Numbered from the stretch's first letter, positions 48,264 through 56,618 are shown. The stretch: DNA of 64,000 bases from Nitrospirota bacterium (GCA_014874185.1 JACWAF010000032.1:35620-99619), one strand, 5' to 3'. The notes: generated by a model from the letters alone, not told the origin. Numbers and translations are program-made.

Positions 48264-49411
48264 GGACAGCCTGGTTCGACTGCTCTTCGGGCATCAGCGG
48301 GGATATGCTCATCGGGGCATTGCTGGATGCCGGGGCTGATTTTGCCGGGCTTCAGAGCGGCCTTCGGAAGCTGAAGCTGAAGGGCTTCAGGATAAGCGCG
48401 GGGAATACAAAACGGCATGGCTTCCAGGCTGTAAAGTTCGACGTGGATATCCCGAAGGCGCACCACCCTCTGCCCCTGTCCCGCATGGAAGAGGCTATCG
48501 GAGGCTCCTCTCTTTCCGGGGAAATTAAAGAAAAGGGGATTTTAATCTTGAAATCCCTTTTTGCCGCCGAGGCGAAGGCGCATGGCCAAAAAGTGAAAGA
48601 TGTCCACCTGCACGAGCTTGGATCTCCGGACACCATAGTGGATATCATTGGAAGCCTCATCTGCCTTCACTCTTTGAAGATAGAAAAGGTGTTCTTCTCG
48701 CCCATCAACGTTGGGAGCGGATTTATAAAGACCGCGCACGGGAAGCTCCCCATCCCAGCGCCCGCCACATCGGAACTGCTGAAAGGGATTCCGGTATACT
48801 CAAGCGGGGTTGAATTCGAGCTTGCAACGCCTACGGGCGCGGCCCTGGCAAAGGGCGTTTCGGCGGGGTTCGGCCCGATGCCGCTCATGAAGGTCGACAT
48901 TATTGGCAGAGGGGCCGGCGAGCGGAACCTTGCAGATACCCCCAATATCCTGAGGATATTTACCGGCGAGACCGCGGAAACCGCGAATCACGAAGAGATA
49001 CAGGTAATCGAGGCCAATATCGACGACATGAACCCCCAGATATACGAGTACGTAATGGAACGGTTCTTGGGGGCGGGGGCCCTGGACGTATATCTCACGC
49101 CGGTCATAATGAAGAAATCCCGACCAGGCATTATTCTGGGTGTTTTATCCAGGCCGGAAGACCTGCCCATCCTGTCCCGGATAATCTTCGAAGAGACCAC
49201 CACGCTGGGCATACGCATCCGGAAAGCTGACAGGGTCGTGCTCAAAAGGAAGATAATCACGAAAAGCACCCCTTACGGCAGGATAAGATTCAAGATGTCC
49301 GGGATGGACGGCGGCGAAACTCTCTCCCCGGAGTACGAGGACTGCAAGGCTGCCGCCAGGAAGACCGGCATCCCGCTCAAAAAGATACTGGACAGCCTGA
49401 AAAAATCCTGA
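48260..49411 (+). CDS. larC: Nickel pincer cofactor biosynthesis protein LarC
   Basis: WFDCSSGISGDMLIGALLDAG; HLHELGSPDTIVDI; IEANIDDMNPQIYEYVMERF. Confidence 0.94.
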   Translation: MRTAWFDCSSGISGDMLIGALLDAGADFAGLQSGLRKLKLKGFRISAGNTKRHGFQAVKFDVDIPKAHHPLPLSRMEEAIGGSSLSGEIKEKGILILKSLFAAEAKAHGQKVKDVHLHELGSPDTIVDIIGSLICLHSLKIEKVFFSPINVGSGFIKTAHGKLPIPAPATSELLKGIPVYSSGVEFELATPTGAALAKGVSAGFGPMPLMKVDIIGRGAGERNLADTPNILRIFTGETAETANHEEIQVIEANIDDMNPQIYEYVMERFLGAGALDVYLTPVIMKKSRPGIILGVLSRPEDLPILSRIIFEETTTLGIRIRKADRVVLKRKIITKSTPYGRIRFKMSGMDGGETLSPEYEDCKAAARKTGIPLKKILDSLKKS

Positions 49412-49473
49412 CCGGCTCCGGCCCGCCTTCCCCGTTCCGCCCCCTTTTATTTTTTTCTTGCATTGCCACTTGA

Positions 49474-49504
49474 GGTTGTATATATTTCATGAAAATACAA
49501 CCTA
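49474..49504. promoter_or_regulatory. Nested palindrome over the lysR 5' region (candidate operator or RBS hairpin)
   Basis: AGGTTGTAT-AT-ATTTCATGAAA-ATACAACCT; perfect 9-bp outer arms and an inner TTTCATGAAA. Confidence 0.5.
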
Positions 49505-49516
49505 TAGGAGGGGTGG

Positions 49517-50419
49517 ATGGATATACATCAGCTAAAGGTATTTGTCTCGGTCTACAAGAACAGGAGTTTCTCGCGCGCCTCGGAAGACCTCTATCTGAGC
49601 CAGCCCACGATAAGCGACCACATCAAGTCCCTGGAGGAGACGCTCAATTCCAGGCTCTTCGACAGGCTTGGCAGGAGCATAGCCCCCACCAAAGAGGCGA
49701 TGCTGCTTTATCCCAGGGCGCTCGACCTGATAGAAAGGCTGGAGTCCATAAGGTCGGCCGTGAAGAATTCAAAAGAGGAGATGGAGGGCGAGGTCCTGAT
49801 AGGGGCCAGCACCGTCCCAGGCGCGTATGTTTTGCCCCGGCTCGCGTCGGATTTCAAGGCAATCTACCCGGGGGCTTTCTTCAACGTGAAAATAGAGGAC
49901 TCCAGGGAGATAACCCGTCAGGTGGCCGAACACGAACTGCTGCTTGGGATAGTGGGGGCCAGAATGGAATGGAAGACGCTGCGTTTCGTGCCTTTCATGG
50001 CTGACGAGATGGTCCTTGCGGCCAAGCCGGGGCTTTGCGGGAAAAACCCCGTCACCCTGGACGACCTGAAGGGGCTGCCACTTCTCCTGAGGGAAGAGGG
50101 CTCGGGCACGAGGAGGATGACCGAGCAGTTCCTGACGGAAAAAGGATTGCCCTTCGAGAAGCTGAGGATAACGGATTCCTTCGGCTCCACCGCCGCCATT
50201 AAAGAGGCCCTGAAGGCAGGCTCCGGGGCCTCCATACTCTCCCGCATAGCCATTAAAGAGGAGATGGAGAGGGGCGCGATCGAGGAGATAAGGATAAAAG
50301 GGGTCCGCATGACCCGGAACTTTTATATCATAATGCACAGGAAAAGGACATTCCCCAAGCTATTGGACCTGTTCTTCGGTTTCCTCAAGGACAGATGCGC
50401 CTGCGAGGTGGCGGCATGA
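49517..50419 (+). CDS. LysR-family regulator, resembles the selenium-metabolism-associated group
   Basis: MDIHQLKVFVSVYKNRSFSRASEDLYLSQPTISDHIKSLEE; next to a YedF/TusA-like gene and a selenoprotein. Confidence 0.85.
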   Translation: MDIHQLKVFVSVYKNRSFSRASEDLYLSQPTISDHIKSLEETLNSRLFDRLGRSIAPTKEAMLLYPRALDLIERLESIRSAVKNSKEEMEGEVLIGASTVPGAYVLPRLASDFKAIYPGAFFNVKIEDSREITRQVAEHELLLGIVGARMEWKTLRFVPFMADEMVLAAKPGLCGKNPVTLDDLKGLPLLLREEGSGTRRMTEQFLTEKGLPFEKLRITDSFGSTAAIKEALKAGSGASILSRIAIKEEMERGAIEEIRIKGVRMTRNFYIIMHRKRTFPKLLDLFFGFLKDRCACEVAA

Positions 50420-50474
50420 TGGCATAAATCCCCCTCCGGGTGCTAAAATTTAGAAAAACCGAAGGGAGGCCGGG

Positions 50475-50705
50475 ATGCTGCTGGATGCCAGGGGACTTGG
50501 GGAGAAGGAGGCGTTCCTGAAGATAAAGGAAAGCCTCCGGGCCGGTTGCGGCGAAGAGGTAAAAATGGACGTGCTGGTTTCCGCCGAGAAGACGGCCAGG
50601 AAGATGCGGGCCTTCATGGAGATGTCCGGGTGCGTAACCCTGCTGGAGAAGAATGAGGAAGGCTGGATCCTGAAAATGACCGGCAGAAACTGCCGGTGCG
50701 GCTAG
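50475..50705 (+). CDS. TusA/YedF-like small protein with degenerate CPxP motif
   Basis: LDARGLGEKEAFLKIKESLRAG parallels LDxRGLxCPxPxxxxKexl; 76 aa. Confidence 0.6.
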   Translation: MLLDARGLGEKEAFLKIKESLRAGCGEEVKMDVLVSAEKTARKMRAFMEMSGCVTLLEKNEEGWILKMTGRNCRCG

Positions 50706-50720
50706 AAACGGATGTTAATG

Positions 50721-50875
50721 TTATTTTTTCTTGTAAGGGGACATTTAATACGGCGGATTCCATCCGCCTTGGGGTAACCAAAAAGAATTTTACTCTTTTT
50801 CCGCTCCATCCGGAGCGGAAAAAGCCAAGAGTTTTTTCTTTTGCTACTTTTCTTTTTTGCAAAAAAGAAAAGTAG
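50721..50875 (-). repeat. Tripartite palindromic element, copy G (outer arm disrupted)
   Basis: TTTTTTCTTGTAAGGGG remnant / CTTTTTCCGCTCCATCCGGAGCGGAAAAAG / CTACTTTTCTTTTTTGCAAAAAAGAAAAGTAG. Confidence 0.78.
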
Positions 50876-50879
50876 TCCT

Positions 50880-51245
50880 TTATACGTAATGGGGTTTTTT
50901 GATCTTGGGGAAGGCTATGCGCTCTTCCTGCAGCTCGCCGGCGGTGTGTTTGTAGCGCTCGTAAAAACTCCTCAACTCCTTCAGAAAAGTCTCCGTATCC
51001 ATGCCGGCGTCCACCTGCCTGTTCTCGGAGATCAGGTCCATCCCCTTCTCTAAAAACTTGATGGCCCCCCTGTACTCGCCTCTTATATAATGGTGCAGGC
51101 CGGCGGAAACCATTATCAGCCCTCCAAGGAACCGTTTTTCCGGGGAAGCGGGCAGCCTGCGCCAGACGGCCTCCCAGGCCTCATGCGCCTCGAAGAAGTC
51201 GCCTTTATTAAAGAACCCCGTCCCCTCGTCAATATTGCGCAGCAT
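50880..51245 (-). CDS. DUF309 protein
   Basis: FNKGDFFEAHEAWEAVWRRLP...FLGGLIMVSAGLHHYIRGEYRGA. Confidence 0.88.
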   Translation of the reverse strand: MLRNIDEGTGFFNKGDFFEAHEAWEAVWRRLPASPEKRFLGGLIMVSAGLHHYIRGEYRGAIKFLEKGMDLISENRQVDAGMDTETFLKELRSFYERYKHTAGELQEERIAFPKIKKPHYV

Positions 51246-51356
51246 GATCGCCTCCTCTTTCTCAATTATATCAGCAGCGGGACAATGAGCAAAATTGCCT
51301 GTAAGATGCGGATGTTTTAAAATGGAATCAGCAAAGCGGACTCAAACGGGGGATAT

Positions 51357-51833
51357 ATGGCCAGAGAGAACAGCAGGCTGCTTGACAATGGGGACGCCTT
51401 CCCGGAGATGGAGTTTGATTGCATCGAGAACAGGAGGATCGTGCTCCCCGGCGACTTCGGCGAAAGGTGGAACGTGTTTCTGGTTTACAGGGGCCATTGG
51501 TGACCTTACTGCCGTCAGCAGTTGCTTGACTTCCAGAGAAACATCAAAGAATTCGAGCGGAAAGAGACGCAGGTACTGGCCGCCTCAACTGACACTTGGG
51601 ACCATGCGCTTCAGACTGTGGAGCGCTACAAGCTCACTTTCAAGGTAGGCTACGGGCTGAACCCAAAGGAATTCTCGGCCATGACCGGGGCCTTCTATAA
51701 CGAGACGGAGAATTACATACAGGCCACGGGGTTCGTGATAAGCCCGGAGGGGAAGATCGAAAACGCCGTCTATTCCTCGCGCTCCATAGGGAGGCTCACC
51801 GCAAAGGACTGCCTGAACTTCATAGGGCATTAA
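51357..51833 (+). CDS. Peroxiredoxin-like (AhpC/TSA, thioredoxin-fold) selenoprotein; TGA at 51501-51503 read as selenocysteine (UPYC motif), 158 aa
   Basis: ATG 51357 in frame through a single TGA to the stop at 51833: MARENSRLLDNGDAFPEMEFDC...VFLVYRGHW-U-PYCRQQLLDFQRNIKEFERKETQVLAASTD...; SECIS-like hairpin 16 nt after TGA. Confidence 0.88.
51514..51530 (+). promoter_or_regulatory. Bacterial SECIS-like apical stem-loop
   Basis: GUCAGC-AGUU-GC(U)UGAC: 6-bp stem with a bulged U, 4-nt loop with G in position 2, loop starts 16 nt after the UGA. Confidence 0.6.
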
Positions 51834-51858
51834 AAAGGCCGGTATCACCGGCCTTTTT
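51832..51858 (+). terminator. Intrinsic terminator after the selenoprotein gene
   Basis: AAAAAGGCCGGTATCACCGGCCTTTTT. Confidence 0.85.
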
Positions 51859-51952
51859 AACAGGGCGCAGCAAGCGGCGCCCCTACATAACACCCCCCTG
51901 GGAGGGGTTGCCCTGCTTTCAAGTCCCCTCCTCGGAGGGGTGCAGGGGTGGG

Positions 51953-52237
51953 TTACTTTGGAGAGAAAGTCATGCAATCGGCGTGTTCCTGGTGGAATCC
52001 CACGTTGATCCCGTCGGCGGTGCACTCGAGCATCCTGTTGAACTTGCAGTTTTCCACTTTGCATGCACCCACCTCGCCGGTCGGGGTTACACCCCCCTTC
52101 TGTGATGGGCTCCTCATGTAAGTGTCGCAATAGGGATGTTCTCCGCCCACGGTAATCGCGGCCGCGTGGCATTCCCTGTTCTTGTTATAGGAGCAGTCGG
52201 TCACGTCACACATTTTTATCTTCGGCATTTCCAGCAT
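51953..52237 (-). CDS. Protein with two DUF1540 (Cys-rich) modules
   Basis: CDVTDCSYNKNRECHAAAITVG...C and CKVENCKFNRMLECTADGINVG...C. Confidence 0.85.
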   Translation of the reverse strand: MLEMPKIKMCDVTDCSYNKNRECHAAAITVGGEHPYCDTYMRSPSQKGGVTPTGEVGACKVENCKFNRMLECTADGINVGFHQEHADCMTFSPK

Positions 52238-52346
52238 TGTCTCACCTCCTTCTGGAAAATCCTTCTCGATTAAATTTTATCAACAGGGGAAGGGCTGTCA
52301 AATGGCCGATGAGTATATTGGCAAGTATCATGTATTATAATTACCT

Positions 52347-53360
52347 ATGCCCGTAAAACTGGTGATATTCGATCTCGACGGGACGCTGATAGACTCCCTG
52401 CAAGACATCACGGGAGCGCTGAACCATGCCCTCCAAAGGCAGGGCCTGAAGCCTCTGGCCGAAAAAGAGGTGGCCGGGATGGTGGGCGAGGGCGTGACGA
52501 GGCTGATAGAGAAGGCGCTGGGGCCGGAGAAGACGCACCTGAAAGAAAGCGTGCTCACGGATTACTCTGCCTTCTATGACAAGCACATGCTGGACCATAC
52601 CGTCCCCTACCCGGGCGTGCGCGAGATGCTTGAGAACCTCCGGGGTTATAAGAAGGCGGTGATCACAAACAAGCGGTACGCCTCCAGCGAGAAGACACTA
52701 AAGGGTCTGGGCCTCTTCGAGTATTTCGACATGATTGCCGGGCCGGAGGCGGTGCCGGAGAGGAAACCCTCGCCGGAGCCGGTTAAATATGTGCTCAGGG
52801 AACTGGGTCTGGAAAGCCGGCAGGCGGTGATGGTTGGCGACAGCAGGTTCGATATAGAAGCCGGCAAGGGCGCCTCCGTGCGGTGCGTGGTGGCCGTGGG
52901 CTGGGGCTATTCGAAACGGGAAGACCTGAAAGGGGCCGACTACATAATAGACAATATGGAACAGCTGGTCCCAATTCTTTACGGCAGCGAACCGATGCTG
53001 GAGCGCAGGAAAAATGACCGGCACCCCATGGACACGGACGGGCAGGAGATAATAAAGCTGGTCGTGAAAAAAGAGGGCAGGCTGCTCCCCGCGCAATTCA
53101 TAGACCTTAGCCGCCAAGGGATACGCTTCGACAGCGCCGTGCCGTTTGCGGCCGGTGAGAAGATAACCTGCGTAGTCAGCGCCCCGAAATCCTTCGAAAA
53201 CGAGATGGAACTGGCCGCGAGCGTCCTGCACTCCCGGAAGCACAAGCGCGGGGGCTATCTGATAGGGGGCAGGATAACCCGGGTCTCGGATGAGCTATGG
53301 TTCAGGATCATAAAGACGGTGCACGAGTTCATGAAGGACCGCAAGGGCGGGGTAAGGTAG
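52347..53360 (+). CDS. HAD-superfamily phosphatase (Gph-like) fused to a C-terminal PilZ domain
   Basis: FDLDGTLIDSLQDI...VITNKRYAS...MVGDSRFDIEAG; then RRKNDRHPM...FIDLSRQGIRFDSAVPF (RxxxR / DxSxxG). Confidence 0.88.
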   Translation: MPVKLVIFDLDGTLIDSLQDITGALNHALQRQGLKPLAEKEVAGMVGEGVTRLIEKALGPEKTHLKESVLTDYSAFYDKHMLDHTVPYPGVREMLENLRGYKKAVITNKRYASSEKTLKGLGLFEYFDMIAGPEAVPERKPSPEPVKYVLRELGLESRQAVMVGDSRFDIEAGKGASVRCVVAVGWGYSKREDLKGADYIIDNMEQLVPILYGSEPMLERRKNDRHPMDTDGQEIIKLVVKKEGRLLPAQFIDLSRQGIRFDSAVPFAAGEKITCVVSAPKSFENEMELAASVLHSRKHKRGGYLIGGRITRVSDELWFRIIKTVHEFMKDRKGGVR

Positions 53361-53409
53361 AAAGGGGCGGGATTCGTCCAGCCCCCCGATGGAATCAAAT
53401 CCAGCCTCC

Positions 53410-53800
53410 TTTGCGGGTTGGTTTGTAACCACTGCTGTCCAAAATATTCTAAAAAGCCTCATTTAAGAGAAATAACCCAGGCCCCAGATGCTGTCCAAAA
53501 GACCCAGACCTTGTCATTCCAGCCCCGTATCAGGTACGGGGTAGACTCCAGCGGGAATCCAGGTCCAAAAATGTCTTTAAAAAGCCAATAAACTGGATTC
53601 CCGCTTAAGGCCTGCGGGAATGACGAACCCTTTTCTATGCTGGTTCAGGTTTGCAAACCACAGCTGTCCAAGATAATCTGAAAAGGACTTTTCTGTTCCA
53701 AAGCGGATCGGGTCACCCGTGGGCGGGTGACTCCCACGAAAAATTTTAAATGCTGTTCAAAAAAGTTATTTTGGACAGATATGGTTGCAAACTTGAACCC
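53410..53800. repeat. Composite intergenic repeat (left flank of the Gly-rich lipoprotein gene)
   Basis: Contains GTCATTCC..GGGAATCC, CTGTCCAA, GGGTCACCCGTGGGCGGGTGACTCCCACGAAAA; reverse complement of blocks in 55970-56430. Confidence 0.8.
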
Positions 53801-53923
53801 GCAGACAGGAAACGGCAAAGTCGCTGGATACCGGCTTTCGCCGGTATGACCAAAATCCGGAGCACCGAAAAAATCATCGGGGGGCGGGTTTTCATCCCGC
53901 CCCCCGATGAAATCAAATCCAGC

Positions 53924-55543
53924 CTATTGGATAGCGCCGTCTATAGTTATAGTCCCGTCCGTGCCATTTGCTACGCCCGAGCCACCCGTAACGCCAAGGG
54001 TGCCATAAACTGACTTGCCGCCCGAGGCTGCGCCTTCGGAGTAAAGCGTAATAGTCCCGCCATTTCCGCCGCTGCCGGTTGTGCCATTTCCGCCCATGGC
54101 GGAAATATCATTGGTAGTAACCTGATGCCCGTACAAATCGGCAGACCCGCCCAGGCCGCCGGTTGCTCCGCTTCCGCCATCCGAGTATATCTTCGGAAAC
54201 CCAACCAGTTCAATGGGGCTGTTGCCGTCACTTGTTATCTCACAGTATCCGCCCAGGCCGCCGGTTGCTCCGCTTCCGCCCCTCAGATCGAACTGCCCGG
54301 CCACCTGGATAGCGCCCGGCGTGGCTGGAGTGCCTTTAGTGGAATCAGAGTGTATGAACAGACCACCAGGTGAGATACCTTTGCCACCGCCTCCCCCGGG
54401 GCCTGTGCCGCTCTCGGCGCCACCCCTTACGCTTACTGAGGCGTTTATTGTGATGTTGCCAAGCGCATAGCTTTCGATGTCGATATGGCCAATGTCGCCG
54501 CCGTTGCCGTTGGTCGCAGTCCCCCCGTTTGCCTGTATCGTGCCACCCAGGACTATATCGCCATTCATCCCGTGGGAGTTGTCCGTATATGCGGTATATA
54601 TCCCTATCGTGCCGCCATTTCCGCCGTTGCCGCCACCTGTACCGCCGTTGGCCATGATACGGTCGGAATTATAGACATTGCCATACTCCGCGTAGAGGTC
54701 TATTTCTCCTCCGGCCCCGCCATCGCCGGAAGGATTGTCCCCGCCGCTTCCGTTTATGATGCCCTGGTTCACTACATAATCATTAGCATCCAGGGTGATA
54801 TGTCCGCCCCCCCCGTTAGAGCCATTGGCCTCTATGGCTCCCCGGTTGATGATGGCCGTTGTGCTAACCGGAGTGGGGGTAGAAGGATAAGCACCGGAAT
54901 GTTGATAGCCCAGGTTGATCGCCGCTGATGGGACGGCAGGATCATTCGATGAGGTAATTATTTTTCCCGTAGAGCTTATCTCGATAACTGCCGCATTGAT
55001 GTCCAACTCTGTGCTTACTGTCATATCAGCCGTTACAGTGCCATTTATCTGTACTGTATTGGCCACGCTGACAGCCGCGGCGCCACCTAAATCAGGCAAT
55101 GTGAGCGCAGCGTCCTTATTTACAACCAGGCCGGTTACAGCCGTATCGCCGCTATCGCCACAAGTGAAGTCTCCGTTGCCTATATAAAGAGTCGCATCCG
55201 CTGTGCTCATACAAAGAGCCCCTGGAATATTATCGGAATCGACCGGGACGATCGTATCCTGGTTTACCGTGAACTGGTTAGCGCCTAAAGAATTATCCAC
55301 TGTGGGCACGGTGAAGCTGGCGTCTACGGTGCCGTTTTTCAAAATGCTCACCGTGCCGGATGAATTAACAAACAGCTCTCCACCGGTGCCGCCGTTTCCA
55401 CTGCCGCCGTTTCCGCCGCTAAGGTCCATGGTGGACTGTCCCGTTTGGCCGGTCACTTGATTGTTGTCTTTACTGCCGCCCCCGCCGCAGGCGGCAAGCG
55501 CCACTGCAACCGCAACAATAAACAAGGCCTTTAAAACCCGCAT
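53924..55543 (-). CDS. Gly/Asn/Thr-rich repeat lipoprotein, probably a beta-helix surface protein
   Basis: Lipobox AVALAACGGGG; repeated GGSGATGGLGG blocks; 539 aa. Confidence 0.8.
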   Translation of the reverse strand: MRVLKALFIVAVAVALAACGGGGSKDNNQVTGQTGQSTMDLSGGNGGSGNGGTGGELFVNSSGTVSILKNGTVDASFTVPTVDNSLGANQFTVNQDTIVPVDSDNIPGALCMSTADATLYIGNGDFTCGDSGDTAVTGLVVNKDAALTLPDLGGAAAVSVANTVQINGTVTADMTVSTELDINAAVIEISSTGKIITSSNDPAVPSAAINLGYQHSGAYPSTPTPVSTTAIINRGAIEANGSNGGGGHITLDANDYVVNQGIINGSGGDNPSGDGGAGGEIDLYAEYGNVYNSDRIMANGGTGGGNGGNGGTIGIYTAYTDNSHGMNGDIVLGGTIQANGGTATNGNGGDIGHIDIESYALGNITINASVSVRGGAESGTGPGGGGGKGISPGGLFIHSDSTKGTPATPGAIQVAGQFDLRGGSGATGGLGGYCEITSDGNSPIELVGFPKIYSDGGSGATGGLGGSADLYGHQVTTNDISAMGGNGTTGSGGNGGTITLYSEGAASGGKSVYGTLGVTGGSGVANGTDGTITIDGAIQ

Positions 55544-55969
55544 TTTATCAGCCCCTCCCTGTTTTTAGTGGTTTGCGCCCATATGGGCCATTCTCTCCTG
55601 CCTCATGCCTGCGCGAAATGCCAAAACGATACCGCAGAAAGTCTTCATACTCTCCCTCTCCTTTAGAAGATAAAATTCGGCCTTAAAAAGGCCCCACTGT
55701 TCCTTCGATGTTGCCTTCGATACCGAAATATTTTTTGAGAGGCTTCTCCTTCCCGCGGGAGAAGTTGGCGATAGTATAGGAAAAAGCTATATACCTAGGC
55801 AATGATTTTTTAAAGGTGAAATAAAAAGAGCAATTTCCGTGTAAAAAACAGCAGTTTTTTGCTTCTGGAAGGGTTCGGGAAGACGGCCTTCTGAGAGCAG
55901 AGCAAGCCCTGCTCCTGCTTGAGGGGAGAGCTTCTATCTTTAATCCCCCTTCCCTTTATGGGAGGGGAT

Positions 55970-56430
55970 TCTTTTCGTGGAAGTCACCCGCCCACGGGTG
56001 ACCTCATACAGGTGCTTGCGGGTTCATGTTACAAACCACACCTGTCCAAAATAAATTTTTTGGACAGCATTTCAAATAAGAGAAAAAAGCGAAAATGGTT
56101 CGTCATTCCTGCAGGTAGTAAGCGGGAATCCAGTTTATTGGCTTTTTAAAGGTATTTTTGGACCTGGATTCCCGCTGGAGTCTACCCCGTACCATACGGG
56201 GCGGGAATGACAAGGTCTGGCGTCTTTCGGACAGCATCTGGGGCCTGATTTCAGAGCGAGAGCAAAACCTGTCCAAAAGCCTGAAATTTCAGAAGGTTAT
56301 TTCTCTTAAATGAGGCTTTTTAGAATATCTTGGACAGCAGTGGTTGCAAACCTGAACCCTTGAATTGGTGTTCAGAAATCCAAATATCGGATTTTCGTGG
56401 GAGTCACCCGCCCACGGGTGACCCGATCCG
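55970..56430. repeat. Composite intergenic repeat (right flank, inverted relative to 53410-53800)
   Basis: TTTTCGTGGGAGTCACCCGCCCACGGGTGACCCGATCCGCTTTGAAACAG matches the reverse complement of about 53694-53742. Confidence 0.8.
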
Positions 56431-56439
56431 CTTTGAAAC

Positions 56440-56470
56440 AGAAAGGCCCTCTTTCGAGGGCCTTTTTTTC
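56440..56470 (+). terminator. Hairpin with T tract
   Basis: AAAGGCCCTCTTTCGAGGGCCTTTTTTT. Confidence 0.65.
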
Positions 56471-56618
56471 ACTTAAATGAGCGGAGCAAGCCCCGCCATT
56501 GCATAAACGGCAGGGGCGCAGCAAATGGGGGTCCCTGAAAAGCCGCCAGGCTTTTTGGGGCGGAAGCAGCGCCCTATCATAACGTCCCCTCCTGGGAGGG
56601 GTGCAGGGGTGGGTAGTT

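Noticed and set aside
51295-51648. ORF MPVRCGCFKMESAKRTQTGDIW... as a real gene
   Set aside because: Wrong frame across the true selenoprotein gene; no coherent family and it hides the TGA-containing frame.
51357-51833. Peroxiredoxin pseudogene with a nonsense mutation
   Set aside because: The only stop is at the catalytic Cys position, a SECIS-like hairpin follows, selenium genes are adjacent, and an intact terminator follows the gene.
3150-56615. G/C palindromes as a CRISPR array
   Set aside because: Units are dispersed, vary in sequence, have no regular spacers, and no cas genes are present.
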